Notes under the pieces: model-generated
What the model was told of the DNA's origin: nothing
The model's database searches: none
The model's input: only the letters and a program-made list of their open reading frames with translations
Origin: Extensimonas vulgaris
Lineage (GTDB): Bacteria > Pseudomonadota > Gammaproteobacteria > Burkholderiales > Burkholderiaceae_C
Assembly: GCF_003337425.1 (NCBI RefSeq)
Contig: NZ_QPJU01000005.1
Location: forward strand, 63,303-127,302
Reading direction: 5' to 3'
Length of the DNA: 64,000 bases
Translations under genes and position numbers: made by a program
Part shown: positions 10,760 to 21,373 of the stretch, in pieces
How positions within the stretch are numbered: the first letter of the stretch is position 1
Layout: the number at the start of each line of letters is the position of its first letter

Positions 10760-11598
10760 GCACTGCCAACTGGAAGGTCGAACGCCTCGCCGGCGCCATC
10801 GGGGCCGAGATTTTTGGCGTCGATCTGTCGCGCCCGCTCGATGCCGCCGAACGCGCCGCGCTGCGCGCGCTGTGGCTCGAGCATGGCGTCATTTTTTTCC
10901 GTGACCAGCCGCTGTCGAGCGCGCAATTCCTGGCCTTTGCCGAGGGCTGGGGCACGCCGGTCGAATACCCGTTCGTCAAGGGGCTCGCGGACTACCCCGT
11001 GATCATCGAGATCAAGAAGCTCGAACACGAAAAGGTCAACTTCGGCGGCGTGTGGCACAGCGACACGGCCTACCTCGAGCGCCCGCCCATGGCCACGCTG
11101 CTGCTCGCGCGCGAGGTGCCGCCCTACGGCAGTGACACCCTGTTTGCGAACCAGTACCTGGCTTATGAAACCCTGTCCGAGGGCATGAAAAAGCTGCTCG
11201 ACGGGCTGGACGCCGTGAACACCTCGGCCAAGGCCGACACCACGCGCACGCGAGAAGACCGGCTCGCCGAAGTCGGGCGCAGCGACGCCGCGAGCCAGTA
11301 CGAAGCCACGCACCCCGTGGTGCGCACGCACCCCGAAACCGGGCGCAAGGCCTTGTACGTCAACTATGCGCACACGGCGCGCTTTGCCGGCATGACCGAG
11401 GAAGAAAGCGCGCCGCTGCTGCAATGGCTGTTTGCGCACCAGAAGAAGGAGGAATTCACCTGTCGCTTCCGCTGGCGCGTGGGCTCGCTCGCGCTGTGGG
11501 ACAACCGCTGCACGCACCACTCCCCGGTCAACGACTACCACGGCTTTCGCCGCGTGCTGCACCGCATCACCCTGGCGGGGGACAAGCCGCGGCGCTGA
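10756..11598 (+). CDS. TauD/TfdA family Fe(II)/2-oxoglutarate dioxygenase
   Basis: Oxidises a small acid using iron, oxygen and 2-oxoglutarate. The iron ligands are visible: WHSDTAYLER gives His101 and Asp103, and the distal His lies in THHSPVNDY (253-255). The 2-oxoglutarate-binding Arg is in the following VLHRITLAGDKP. Its length of 280 residues fits TauD and TfdA. The GTG start overlaps the CoA-transferase stop (GTGA), implying translational coupling, with GGAG 10 bases upstream. Oxygenation coupled to CoA transfer suggests hydroxylation or ether/sulfonate cleavage of the pathway acid. The substrate is unknown. Confidence 0.92.
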   Translation: MSTANWKVERLAGAIGAEIFGVDLSRPLDAAERAALRALWLEHGVIFFRDQPLSSAQFLAFAEGWGTPVEYPFVKGLADYPVIIEIKKLEHEKVNFGGVWHSDTAYLERPPMATLLLAREVPPYGSDTLFANQYLAYETLSEGMKKLLDGLDAVNTSAKADTTRTREDRLAEVGRSDAASQYEATHPVVRTHPETGRKALYVNYAHTARFAGMTEEESAPLLQWLFAHQKKEEFTCRFRWRVGSLALWDNRCTHHSPVNDYHGFRRVLHRITLAGDKPRR

Positions 11599-11650
11599 AG
11601 CGCGCGGCAAGCGCGGCGGCGTCATATTTTTGGAACGGTTTTTTGGAACG

Positions 11651-11699
11651 ATTTTGGCCTTTTGACAAGGTACAGCAAGCGCAAGCAGCTATTCTTATG
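11651..11699 (-). repeat. Short dispersed repeat, AGCTGCT/GCGCTTG type
   Basis: The reverse strand reads like the motif AGCTGCTtgcgcttgctgta followed by AAAAGGCC, a close relative of copies at 13284, 18409, 28779 and 51895. It is intergenic, between the dioxygenase and the PHP gene. Function is unknown; the arms are partly self-complementary. Confidence 0.5.
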
Positions 11700-11764
11700 A
11701 AAGCGCCGCCGCACTGGTTAACCCCACTGCCACCTGCCTGCGTGCGCTCGCGTAAGATTCTTGC

Positions 11765-12631
11765 GTGACATCGCCTTACCAAAACCCCGACCTGCATTCG
11801 CATTCCGTCGTCTCCGACGGCACCCTGACGCCCGAAGCGCTGGCGGCGCGGGCGCGCGCCAATGGCGTTGACCTCTGGGCCTTGACCGACCACGACGAGG
11901 TTGGCGGCCAGCACCGCGCCGCGGCCGCGGCGCGCGCCCAGGGCATGGCCTACCTTTGCGGCACCGAAATTTCCGTGAGCTTTGCGGGCGAGACAGTGCA
12001 CATCGTCGGCCTGGGGTTCGACCCCGACGACGCGGCGCTGGTGCAGGGCCTGGCCACCACGCGCGGTGGGCGCGAGCAGCGCGCGCGCGAGATGGCCACG
12101 CAGCTTGCCGCGCACGGCATCGAGGGCGCATTCGAAGGCGCGCTGCGCTACGTGGGCAACCCGGACTTGATCTCGCGCACGCACTTTGCGCGCTTTCTCG
12201 TCGAAGCCGGCGTGTGCCGCGACACGCCCGAGGTGTTTCGCAAATACCTGACCGAAGGCAAGCCCGGCTACGTGCCGCACCGCTGGGCCGCGCTTGGCGA
12301 CGCGGTGCGCTGGATCGTCGGCGCGGGCGGCGTGGCCGTGATCGCGCACCCCGCGCGCTACCGCCTCACCGCAAACGAGGAATATGCGCTGTTTTCCGAA
12401 TTCCGCGCGCACGGCGGGCAGGCCGTGGAAGTCGTCACAGGCAGCCACACGTCGGCCGAATACGCAAGGTATGCGCGCATGGCGCAGGAGTTTGGCCTGG
12501 CGGCGTCGCGCGGCAGCGATTTTCACAGCCCCGAAGAATCCTCTTACGACCTCGGCTGCCTGCCGCGCCAGCCTGCAGGGCTCGCCTCGGTGTGGGACTT
12601 GCTCGAAGCGCGCATCCAGCATCCTGCCTGA
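11765..12631 (+). CDS. PHP domain phosphoesterase (TrpH/RnmB-like)
   Basis: A metal-dependent phosphoesterase of 288 residues. The N-terminal PHP motif DLHSHSVVSDGTLTPE starts at residue 9, followed by ALTDHDEVGG and the metal ligands in IAHPARY and SRGSDFHSPEE. Homologues remove phosphate from 3',5'-nucleotides or trim RNA 5' ends. The start is GTG; no clear ribosome site is seen, so the start is moderately sure. It precedes yciO by 14 bases, the common trpH-yciO pair, which supports the assignment. Confidence 0.9.
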   Translation: MTSPYQNPDLHSHSVVSDGTLTPEALAARARANGVDLWALTDHDEVGGQHRAAAAARAQGMAYLCGTEISVSFAGETVHIVGLGFDPDDAALVQGLATTRGGREQRAREMATQLAAHGIEGAFEGALRYVGNPDLISRTHFARFLVEAGVCRDTPEVFRKYLTEGKPGYVPHRWAALGDAVRWIVGAGGVAVIAHPARYRLTANEEYALFSEFRAHGGQAVEVVTGSHTSAEYARYARMAQEFGLAASRGSDFHSPEESSYDLGCLPRQPAGLASVWDLLEARIQHPA

Positions 12632-12645
12632 AGCGAGGAACGAGC

Positions 12646-13281
12646 ATGGCCCAGTTCTTTGAAGTCCACCCCGACAACCCGCAGCCGCGTCTGCTGCGCC
12701 AGGCTGCGGCACTGTTGCAGCAAGGCGGCGTGCTTGCCGTGCCCACCGATTCGAGCTACGCGCTCGTGTGCCAGCTCGACGACAAGCAGGCCGTGGAGCG
12801 CCTGCGCCGCGTGCGCCAGGTCGATGACAAGCACCTGCTCACGCTGCTGTGCAGCGACCTTTCGCAGCTCGCGAACTATGCGCGCGTCGATAACCGGCAA
12901 TACCGCCTGCTCAAGCTCGGCACGCCCGGGCCTTACACCTTCATCCTCGAAGCGTCCAAGGAAGTGCCGCGCCGCGTGAGCCACCCGCAGCGCAAGACCA
13001 TAGGCCTGCGCGTGCCGGCACACAAAGGGCTGCAGATGCTGCTCGAGCTGCACGGCGCGCCGCTGCTCGCGACCACCCTGATCCCGCCGGGCGAGAGCGC
13101 GCCGCTAAACGACGCACAGGACATCCGCGCGCGCTACGAGCATCTGGTGGACGCCGTGGTCGATGCCGGCCCCTGCCCCGCCGAGCCCACCACGGTGATC
13201 GACCTCGTGCCCATGGCCACGGGCGGCGAGCCCGTGGTGCTGCGCGAGGGTCGCGGCAGCCTCGAAGCGCTGGGGCTTTGA
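12646..13281 (+). CDS. yciO: L-threonylcarbamoyladenylate synthase-like protein, YciO branch
   Basis: A 211-residue protein of the Sua5/YciO/YrdC fold. Visible segments are VLAVPTDSSYALVCQL, the KxR-type nucleotide site around RRVRQVDDKHLLTLLC, GTPGPYTFILEASKEVP and RKTIGLRVPAH. YrdC and Sua5 make the threonylcarbamoyl-AMP used for tRNA t6A; the YciO branch has weak or unclear activity of this type. GAGGAACGAGC precedes the ATG. A longer open frame upstream is only a shadow of the PHP gene. It is probably co-transcribed with that gene. Confidence 0.9.
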   Translation: MAQFFEVHPDNPQPRLLRQAAALLQQGGVLAVPTDSSYALVCQLDDKQAVERLRRVRQVDDKHLLTLLCSDLSQLANYARVDNRQYRLLKLGTPGPYTFILEASKEVPRRVSHPQRKTIGLRVPAHKGLQMLLELHGAPLLATTLIPPGESAPLNDAQDIRARYEHLVDAVVDAGPCPAEPTTVIDLVPMATGGEPVVLREGRGSLEALGL

Positions 13282-13283
13282 GC

Positions 13284-13346
13284 ATTTTTTGTGGCCTTTT
13301 TGGTCTCTAGCGCTTGTGTAGCCTGCGCAAGCAGCTACGTTTTGAG
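13284..13346 (-). repeat. Short dispersed repeat, AGCTGCT/GCGCTTG type
   Basis: The forward strand carries GGCCTTTTTGGTCTCTAGCG followed by CTTGTGTAG and GCGCAAGCAGCTAC. This is the same layout as the copy at 11651 and the inverted layout of the copy at 18409. It fills the gap between convergent yciO and transaldolase, where it may help termination. Confidence 0.5.
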
Positions 13347-13350
13347 TAGT

Positions 13351-14298
13351 TTATTGCACTAGCACCAGCTGCTCGAGCTTGCGCGTATCGGCGCAGAAGT
13401 TGCGGATGCCCTCGGCGAGCTTTTCCGTGGCCATGGCGTCCTCGTTGAGCGCGAAGCGAAAGCCCGGTTCGTCGTACTGCACGGGCGTGATGTCCATGGC
13501 ACGTGCGGCTTCGGGGTCTAGCGCGCGCTGCAGCGGCGCCTCGCTCGCGGCGAGTTGCGCGAGCAGCTCGGGCGCGATCGTGAGCAGATCGCAACCCGCG
13601 AGCGCAATGATCTGCCCCACGTTGCGAAAGCTCGCGCCCATGACTTCGGTGGGAATGCCGAAGTGCTTGAAGTAGTTGTAGATCTCGCGCACCGAGCGCA
13701 CGCCGGGGTCGTTGGCGCCGGCCATTGCGGCTTCGTCCCACTGCGCGCCGGCCTGTTTTTTGTACCAGTCGTAGATGCGCCCGACGAAGGGCGAGATCAG
13801 CTGCACCTTGGCCTGCGCGCAGGCCACAGCCTGGCAGAACGAGAACAGCAGCGTGAGGTTGGTGTGGATGCCGCGGCGCTCGAGTTGCTCGGCCGCGCGA
13901 ATACCCTCCCAGGTCGAGGCGATCTTGATGAGCACGCGGTCGATGTGGATGCCTTCGGCCTGGTAGAGCTCGACAAGGCGCTCGGCGCGCGCCACGGTGG
14001 CGCTGGTGTCGAAGCTCAGGCGCGCATCGACCTCGGTGGAAACGCGCCCCGGGATGATGGCCAGGATCTCGCAGCCAAAGCGCACGAGCAGGCGGTCGAT
14101 CAGCTCGTCCAGGGGCTGCCCGCGCCAGCGCGCCACCGTGGCTTGCAGCAGCGGCGCGTATTCGGGTTTTTGCACCGCCTTGAGGATCAGCGAGGGGTTG
14201 GTCGTGGCGTCCCGCGGCTGGTATTGCGCCAGCTGCTGGAAGTCGCCGGTGTCGGCAACCACGGTGGTGAATTGTTTGAGGGCTTCGAGCTGGTTCAT
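13351..14298 (-). CDS. tal: Transaldolase
   Basis: Transfers a dihydroxyacetone unit between sugar phosphates in the non-oxidative pentose phosphate pathway. The 315 residues match the TalB type. The N-terminal signature is DATTNPSLI at about 30-38, and the Schiff-base lysine is Lys125 in [20 protein letters not shown] follows at about 150. The gene converges on yciO and lies downstream of katG on the same strand, with a strong terminator between, so it probably has its own promoter. Assignment is secure. Confidence 0.96.
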   Translation of the reverse strand: MNQLEALKQFTTVVADTGDFQQLAQYQPRDATTNPSLILKAVQKPEYAPLLQATVARWRGQPLDELIDRLLVRFGCEILAIIPGRVSTEVDARLSFDTSATVARAERLVELYQAEGIHIDRVLIKIASTWEGIRAAEQLERRGIHTNLTLLFSFCQAVACAQAKVQLISPFVGRIYDWYKKQAGAQWDEAAMAGANDPGVRSVREIYNYFKHFGIPTEVMGASFRNVGQIIALAGCDLLTIAPELLAQLAASEAPLQRALDPEAARAMDITPVQYDEPGFRFALNEDAMATEKLAEGIRNFCADTRKLEQLVLVQ

Positions 14299-14311
14299 GG
14301 CAAAACGAATG

Positions 14312-14350
14312 AAAAAAGCTGACAGCGCAGATGGAGTGGGCGCTGTCAGC
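14312..14350 (-). terminator. Rho-independent terminator of katG
   Basis: On the minus strand GCTGACAGCGC pairs perfectly with GCGCTGTCAGC (11 bp, 11-base loop) and is followed by six T. It lies 68 bases after the katG stop and ends 14 bases before the transaldolase start. Confidence 0.85.
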
Positions 14351-14417
14351 GATTCATTTTAGGGGCCGGCCATCGCGGGCCATTGCAGGCCATCGCGGGC
14401 GGGCTCGCGCGGTCGCG

Positions 14418-16757
<2,340 letters not shown>

Positions 16758-16823
16758 TCACGGCGATAGGCACAAAGCAATGAAGGCCGCACACGGCAGC
16801 GCTGCCTCAGCATGGTGCAGGAT

Positions 16824-16988
16824 AGGAGCCTGTCGGACTTTGGAATCGTCGGCTGCGAATGCGCCGCAGCGGCCCATTTTTTACCGGCTTCTTGCCCCAT
16901 AGCACCACTATGGGGCAGCGAATCCGGCAAAAACTGGACTCGCTGGGGCGCATTCTCGCTATCGACGCCCAAAGTCCGACAGGCTCCT
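16824..16988 (+). mobile_element. 165-bp foldback element A, copy 1
   Basis: It begins AGGAGCCTGTCGGACTTTGG and ends with its near-exact reverse complement (CCAAAGTCCGACAGGCTCCT with one change). The two halves are imperfect inverted repeats along their full length, meeting at CCCCATAG/CTATGGGG. No coding capacity. Copies at 22603 and 39860 have the same length. Unlike those, this copy is not flanked by CTAG, so flanks may have decayed. Confidence 0.85.
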
Positions 16989-17112
16989 CGCGCCAGAGGT
17001 TCGCCAACATGGGGCATGCGCCGCGTTTTGCGTCATGGGCGTGCGTACTACGCCGTGCTGGCGCGCATGATGGTGCGCAGATGGTGCAAGCAAAGAGATG
17101 CTGGGCTCTACT

Positions 17113-17129
17113 GTGGCCCGGTTCTTGCT
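17113..17129 (+). promoter_or_regulatory. Sigma54-type promoter for amt
   Basis: GTGGCCCGGTTCTTGCT has GG and GC exactly 10 bases apart, the -24/-12 spacing, with TTGCT at -12. It is 75 bases before the amt start. The -24 box has C where A is usual (GGCCC for GGCAC). Nitrogen-regulated amt genes commonly use sigma54 and NtrC. Confidence 0.5.
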
Positions 17130-17202
17130 TGTCTTTGGTGCGCCAGGTTCCGGCGCGTTTTTCTTGCACCAAACTGGCGCGCAGATTTCAAGAGGTCATT
17201 GC

Positions 17203-18405
17203 ATGCAAACCATTCCCCAGGGTGCCGACACCCTGTTCGTCCTGCTCGGCGCTATCATGGTTCTGGCCATGCACGCGGGCTTTGCCTTTCTGGAGCTGGG
17301 CACCGTGCGGCGCAAGAACCAGGTCAACGCGCTCGTGAAAATCCTCGTGGACTTTTGCATTTCCACGGTGGCGTACTTTCTGGTCGGCTACGGCGTGGCC
17401 TATGGCGTGCACTTTTTCGTCGGGGCCGAGCAGCTCGCGGCGTTTCATGGCTATGCGCTGGTCAAGTTCTTCTTCCTGCTGACCTTTGCGGCGGCCATTC
17501 CCGCGATCATCTCGGGCGGCATCGCCGAGCGCGCGCGCTTTGGCCCGCAGCTGCTTGCCACGGCGGTGATCGTGGGCCTGGTCTATCCGTTTTTCGAGGG
17601 CATCGCGTGGAACCAGCATTTCGGCGTGCAGGCCTGGCTGCTGCGGCATACGGGCGCCGAGTTCCACGACTTTGCGGGCAGCGTCGTGGTGCACGCCGTG
17701 GGCGGTTGGATTGCGCTGCCGGCCGTGCTGCTGCTGGGTGCGCGCAGCAACCGCTACCGCAAGGACGGGGCGATATCGGCGCACCCGCCGTCGAGCATCC
17801 CTTTCCTGGCGCTGGGCGCGTGGATCTTGATCGTGGGCTGGTTCGGCTTCAACGTCATGAGCGCGCAGATGCTGGACAAAATCTCCGGTCTGGTCGCGGT
17901 GAACTCGCTCATGGCCATGGTGGGCGGCACGCTCGCGGCGCTGCTGCTGGGGCGCAACGACCCCGGCTTCGTGCACAACGGCCCGCTCGCGGGTCTGGTG
18001 GCCGTGTGCGCGGGCTCGGACCTCATGCACCCGCTGGGTGCGCTGGTGGTGGGCGCCGTCGCGGGGGCGATCTTCGTGCACATGTTCACGCGCACGCAAA
18101 ACCGCTGGAAGATCGACGACGTGCTCGGCGTGTGGCCGCTGCACGGCCTGTGCGGCACCTGGGGCGGCATTGCTGCGGGCATCTTCGGCAGCAAGACGTT
18201 TGGCGGCCTGGGCGGCGTCAGCTTGGGCGCGCAGCTCGTGGGTACGCTGCTGGGTGTGGCCTGGGCGGCGCTCGGAGGCTGGCTCGTCTATGGCACGCTC
18301 AAGCGGCTGCTGGGCCTGCGCCTGAGCCAGGAGGAAGAATTCGACGGTGCCGATTTGTCCATCCACCAGATCGGCGCCACGCCCGAGCGCGAGGTGAATT
18401 GGTGA
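17203..18405 (+). CDS. amt: Ammonium transporter Amt
   Basis: A 400-residue inner-membrane ammonium channel with about eleven hydrophobic helices. Conserved features are the HDFAGSVVVHAVGG segment, with the Asp and first pore His, and the second pore His in WPLHGLCGTWGG. The start at MQTIPQGADTLFVLL has AGAGG upstream, and the 35-codon extension before it is not family-like. No glnK is adjacent. The upstream sigma54-like promoter fits nitrogen control, matching the nitrate operon found later in the window. Confidence 0.96.
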   Translation: MQTIPQGADTLFVLLGAIMVLAMHAGFAFLELGTVRRKNQVNALVKILVDFCISTVAYFLVGYGVAYGVHFFVGAEQLAAFHGYALVKFFFLLTFAAAIPAIISGGIAERARFGPQLLATAVIVGLVYPFFEGIAWNQHFGVQAWLLRHTGAEFHDFAGSVVVHAVGGWIALPAVLLLGARSNRYRKDGAISAHPPSSIPFLALGAWILIVGWFGFNVMSAQMLDKISGLVAVNSLMAMVGGTLAALLLGRNDPGFVHNGPLAGLVAVCAGSDLMHPLGALVVGAVAGAIFVHMFTRTQNRWKIDDVLGVWPLHGLCGTWGGIAAGIFGSKTFGGLGGVSLGAQLVGTLLGVAWAALGGWLVYGTLKRLLGLRLSQEEEFDGADLSIHQIGATPEREVNW

Positions 18406-18408
18406 ATG

Positions 18409-18468
18409 CTTCCATAAAGATAGCTGCTAACGCTTGATATATAAGGGCTATAGGCATTTTTTATCAAT
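18409..18468 (+). repeat. Short dispersed repeat, best-preserved copy
   Basis: It reads ATAGCTGCTAACGCTTGATA then TATAAGGGCTATAGGCATTTTTT, just after the amt stop. The layout AGCTGCT-AACGCTTG-AGGGCTATAGGC is one I associate with frequent Comamonadaceae intergenic repeats. It could act as a weak terminator for amt (T run at the end). Confidence 0.55.
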
Positions 18469-18538
18469 ATTTTGCAGACTTGCCGCACCTGCGCATGCTG
18501 CGCAGGGCCCGGGCGGGCAGGGGCGCGTTTTGGCTGTG

Positions 18539-18622
18539 TCTGGACTTACGCAAACAAGGATGCAGCAAAGTGTTTTGCCATGGGGCGCGCGCCTCGCCTG
18601 ACCCCGATTTGCGTAAGTCGTG
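18539..18622 (+). mobile_element. Small inverted-repeat element B, copy 1
   Basis: About 84 bases bounded by GACTTACGCAAA and TTTGCGTAAGTC, a perfect 12-base terminal inverted repeat. The interior AAGGATGCAGCAAAGTGTTT is shared with copy 2. It ends 45 bases before the phosphorylase start. No coding capacity. Confidence 0.75.
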
Positions 18623-18666
18623 TGTGTATAGTCGTTGCATTTACCTGCGCCGCCCTGCCATCGCCC

Positions 18667-20265
18667 ATGAACGTCGAAGTCACCGAACCCGTCCCACGTC
18701 CCGCCTCCGCCAACCCCGACGTGCCGCGCTCGCAGCTCGCGCTGCGCCGCGTGGCCATTGATACCTGGCAGGAAAACGTCGCCTTCCTGCACCGCGACTG
18801 CGCGGTCTATCGCGCCGAGGGCTTTCAGGCGCTCTCCAAGGTAGAGATCCATGCCAACGGCAATCACATCCTGGCCACGCTCAACGTGGTCGATGATGAC
18901 GCCATCGTGGGCCGCGACGAATTGGGCCTGTCCGAAGACGCTTTTGCTCAGCTTGGCGTGGCCAACGGGCATCTCGCGAGCGTGGCGCAGGCCGAGCCGC
19001 CCGAATCGATGGGCGCGCTGTTTCGCAAGCTCGCGGGCGAGCGCCTCTCGCGTGCCGACTTCGGCGCCATCGTGCGCGACATTGCCGAGCACCACTATTC
19101 CAAGATCGAACTCACGGCCTTCGTCGTGGCCTGCAACCGCGACGAGCTCGACCGCGAGGAGGTGTATTTCCTCACCGACGCCATGGTCGCCTGCGGGCGC
19201 AGGCTCGACTGGCACGAGCCGCTGGTGGTCGATAAGCACTGCATCGGCGGCATTCCGGGCAATCGCACCAGCATGCTCGTGGTGCCCATCGTCGCGGCGC
19301 ACGGCATGCTGTTTCCCAAAACCTCGTCGCGCGCGATCACCTCGCCCGCGGGCACGGCCGACACCATGGAAGTGCTGGCCGAAGTCGAACTGCCGCTCGA
19401 GCGCCTGGCCGAGATCGTGCGCGACTACCGCGGCTGTCTGGCTTGGGGCGGCACGGCCCAGCTCTCGCCCGCCGACGACGTGCTGATCTCGGTCGAGCGG
19501 CCGCTCGCCATCGACTCGCCGGGGCAGATGGTGGCCTCCATCCTCTCGAAAAAGGTCGCGGCCGGCTCCACACACCTGGTGCTCGACATCCCCATTGGCC
19601 CCACGGCCAAGGTGCGCTCCATGCCCGAGGCGCAGCGCCTGCGCCGCCTGTTCGAATACGTGGCGCGGCGCATGGGGCTCGCGCTGGACGTGGTCATCAC
19701 CGACGGCCGCCAGCCCATCGGCAACGGCGTGGGGCCGGTGCTGGAGGCGCGCGACGTGATGCGCGTGCTGCAGAACGACCCGGCCGCGCCCAACGACCTG
19801 CGGCAAAAGGCGCTGCGCCTGGCGGGCCGCGTCATCGAATTCGACCCCGACGTGCGCGGCGGCGACGGTTTTGGCATTGCGCGCGACATCCTCGACTCGG
19901 GCCGCGCGCTCGCGCGCATGAACGCCATCATCGAGGCGCAGGGCAGCAAGCACTTCGACTACCAGCACCCCGCACTCGGCGCGCTGACGTTCGAAGTCTG
20001 CGCGCCGCACTCCGGAGTGGTCACGGGCATAGACAACTTCCAGATCGCGCGCATCGCCCGCCTGGCCGGCGCGCCCAAGGTGCCGCAGGCCGGCGTCGAT
20101 CTGCTGCACAAGCTCGGCGACCAGGTCGCCGCGGGGGCGCCGCTGTACCGCGTGCATGCGAGCTACCCGGCCGACCTCGAGTTTGCGCGCCAGGCGAGCG
20201 GCCGCAGCAGCGGCTACACGATAGGCGCCGCGGACGAGGTTCCCCAGGCTTTCGTTGAGTTCTGA
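18667..20265 (+). CDS. Thymidine phosphorylase family protein, type 2 (AMP phosphorylase-like)
   Basis: A 532-residue nucleoside/nucleotide phosphorylase of the long type 2 branch, which includes archaeal AMP phosphorylase. The phosphate and sugar-binding region shows [34 protein letters not shown] and [12 protein letters not shown]. An N-terminal extension of about 90 residues is typical of this branch. The C-terminal lid domain runs from about 430. The ATG at MNVEVTEP is used because the longer frame crosses element B. It sits 57 bases before a PRPP synthetase, suggesting a joint role in phosphoribosyl recycling. Whether AMP, CMP or thymidine is the substrate is unknown. Confidence 0.9.
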   Translation: MNVEVTEPVPRPASANPDVPRSQLALRRVAIDTWQENVAFLHRDCAVYRAEGFQALSKVEIHANGNHILATLNVVDDDAIVGRDELGLSEDAFAQLGVANGHLASVAQAEPPESMGALFRKLAGERLSRADFGAIVRDIAEHHYSKIELTAFVVACNRDELDREEVYFLTDAMVACGRRLDWHEPLVVDKHCIGGIPGNRTSMLVVPIVAAHGMLFPKTSSRAITSPAGTADTMEVLAEVELPLERLAEIVRDYRGCLAWGGTAQLSPADDVLISVERPLAIDSPGQMVASILSKKVAAGSTHLVLDIPIGPTAKVRSMPEAQRLRRLFEYVARRMGLALDVVITDGRQPIGNGVGPVLEARDVMRVLQNDPAAPNDLRQKALRLAGRVIEFDPDVRGGDGFGIARDILDSGRALARMNAIIEAQGSKHFDYQHPALGALTFEVCAPHSGVVTGIDNFQIARIARLAGAPKVPQAGVDLLHKLGDQVAAGAPLYRVHASYPADLEFARQASGRSSGYTIGAADEVPQAFVEF

Positions 20266-20322
20266 GCGCCGGCCCTGCGTGCGCTGCTGCGCTTGCAAAT
20301 CTATTTTTGATAGCGACCCTCC

Positions 20323-21240
20323 ATGGATTCATCTGCCTGTTTGCTGTATTTTGATGATGAAGCCGAATCCGCCCAGCGCCTCGCGCAGGCCGCGGACTTG
20401 CCTGCGCGCTGCGTAGAGCGCCATCGCTTCCCCGATGATGAGCTCAAGCTGCGCCTGCCCGTGGACGCGGATGGGCGCCTGCCCGCGCAGATCGTGCTGC
20501 TGCGCAGCCTGCACCGGCCGAACGAAAAGCTCATCGAGCTTCTGCTCGCGGCGCAGACCGCGCGCGCGCTTGGCGCGCGGCGCATCGTCCTCGTCGCGCC
20601 TTATCTGGGCTACATGCGGCAGGACAAAGCCTTCACCCCCGGCGAGGCAGTGAGCCAGCAGATCGTGGGGCGCTTTCTCGCGGACCTGTGCGACGCGCTC
20701 ATCACCGTCGATCCGCACCTGCACCGCGTGGCGCGGCTGCAGGACGCCGTGCCCGTGCCCGCGGCCGTGGCGCTGAGCGGCGCCGAGGCGCTGTCCGACC
20801 TGATCGCGCAGCGCCGCCCCGGCGCCTTGCTCGTCGGCCCCGACGCCGAATCCGCGCAGTGGATCGCCCAGGCCGCCGCGCGCCACGGCTTTGCGCACGC
20901 CGTGTGCACCAAAGAGCGCCACGGCGACCGCGAGGTGCGCATCCGCTTGCCCGATCTCGCACCGCACGCCCTCCAAGGCCGCGCCGTGGTGCTGCTCGAC
21001 GACATGGCCAGCACCGGCCGCACGCTCGCCCAGGCCGCGCGCCTGCTGCGCGCCGCCGGCGCCGCCTCGGTCGACGTGGCCGTGACGCACGCGCTGTTCG
21101 TCGGCGACGCGCTGCAAACGCTGGCGCAAGCCGGCGTCGGCGCAGTCTGGAGCACCGACTGCATCGCGCACCCGAGCAACGCCGTCTCCATGGCGGGGCC
21201 GCTGGCACGGGCGCTGCGGGAGGTGCTGGTGCGCTCTTGA
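20323..21240 (+). CDS. Ribose-phosphate pyrophosphokinase (PRPP synthetase) family protein
   Basis: Makes or uses phosphoribosyl pyrophosphate; 305 residues. Seen are the flexible-loop type segment QTARALGARRIVLVAPYLGY, the catalytic RQDKAFTPGEAVSQQ stretch, VDPHLHR, and the PRPP loop VVLLDDMASTGRTLAQA at about 220-236. It is shorter and more divergent than the essential Prs of proteobacteria (about 315 residues), so it is probably an accessory copy. The ATG is preceded by a weak GACCC region. Together with the upstream phosphorylase it forms a two-gene unit. A relic of its 3' end occurs after the rpn gene. Confidence 0.9.
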   Translation: MDSSACLLYFDDEAESAQRLAQAADLPARCVERHRFPDDELKLRLPVDADGRLPAQIVLLRSLHRPNEKLIELLLAAQTARALGARRIVLVAPYLGYMRQDKAFTPGEAVSQQIVGRFLADLCDALITVDPHLHRVARLQDAVPVPAAVALSGAEALSDLIAQRRPGALLVGPDAESAQWIAQAAARHGFAHAVCTKERHGDREVRIRLPDLAPHALQGRAVVLLDDMASTGRTLAQAARLLRAAGAASVDVAVTHALFVGDALQTLAQAGVGAVWSTDCIAHPSNAVSMAGPLARALREVLVRS

Positions 21241-21249
21241 TCTTGATCT

Positions 21250-21330
21250 TGACTTACGCAAACAAGGATGCAGCAAAGTGTTTTGCCATGGGACGAGGGC
21301 CTTGCCTGACCCCGATTTGCGTAAGTCGTG
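21250..21330 (+). mobile_element. Small inverted-repeat element B, copy 2
   Basis: GACTTACGCAAACAAGGATG through CCCCGATTTGCGTAAGTC, near-identical to copy 1 over its whole length. It starts about 10 bases after the PRPP synthetase stop and ends 43 bases before the rpn gene. Confidence 0.75.
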
Positions 21331-21373
21331 TTGATGCGGCGCTGCGCCTTCCCATTCGCCGTGCATCCATAGA

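Noticed and set aside
11956-13281. A 441-residue fusion reading of YciO with an upstream extension
   Set aside because: The upstream part is out of phase with the PHP gene and has no similarity; a good ATG with GAGG-like site exists at 12646.
16824-16988. Element A as a simple rho-independent terminator
   Set aside because: Length, terminal repeats shared by all copies, CTAG borders and solo ends fit a mobile foldback element better; no T tract follows.
16812-18437. A long plus-strand frame crossing element A and amt in another phase
   Set aside because: It runs through a non-coding foldback element and overlaps the well supported amt in a different phase.
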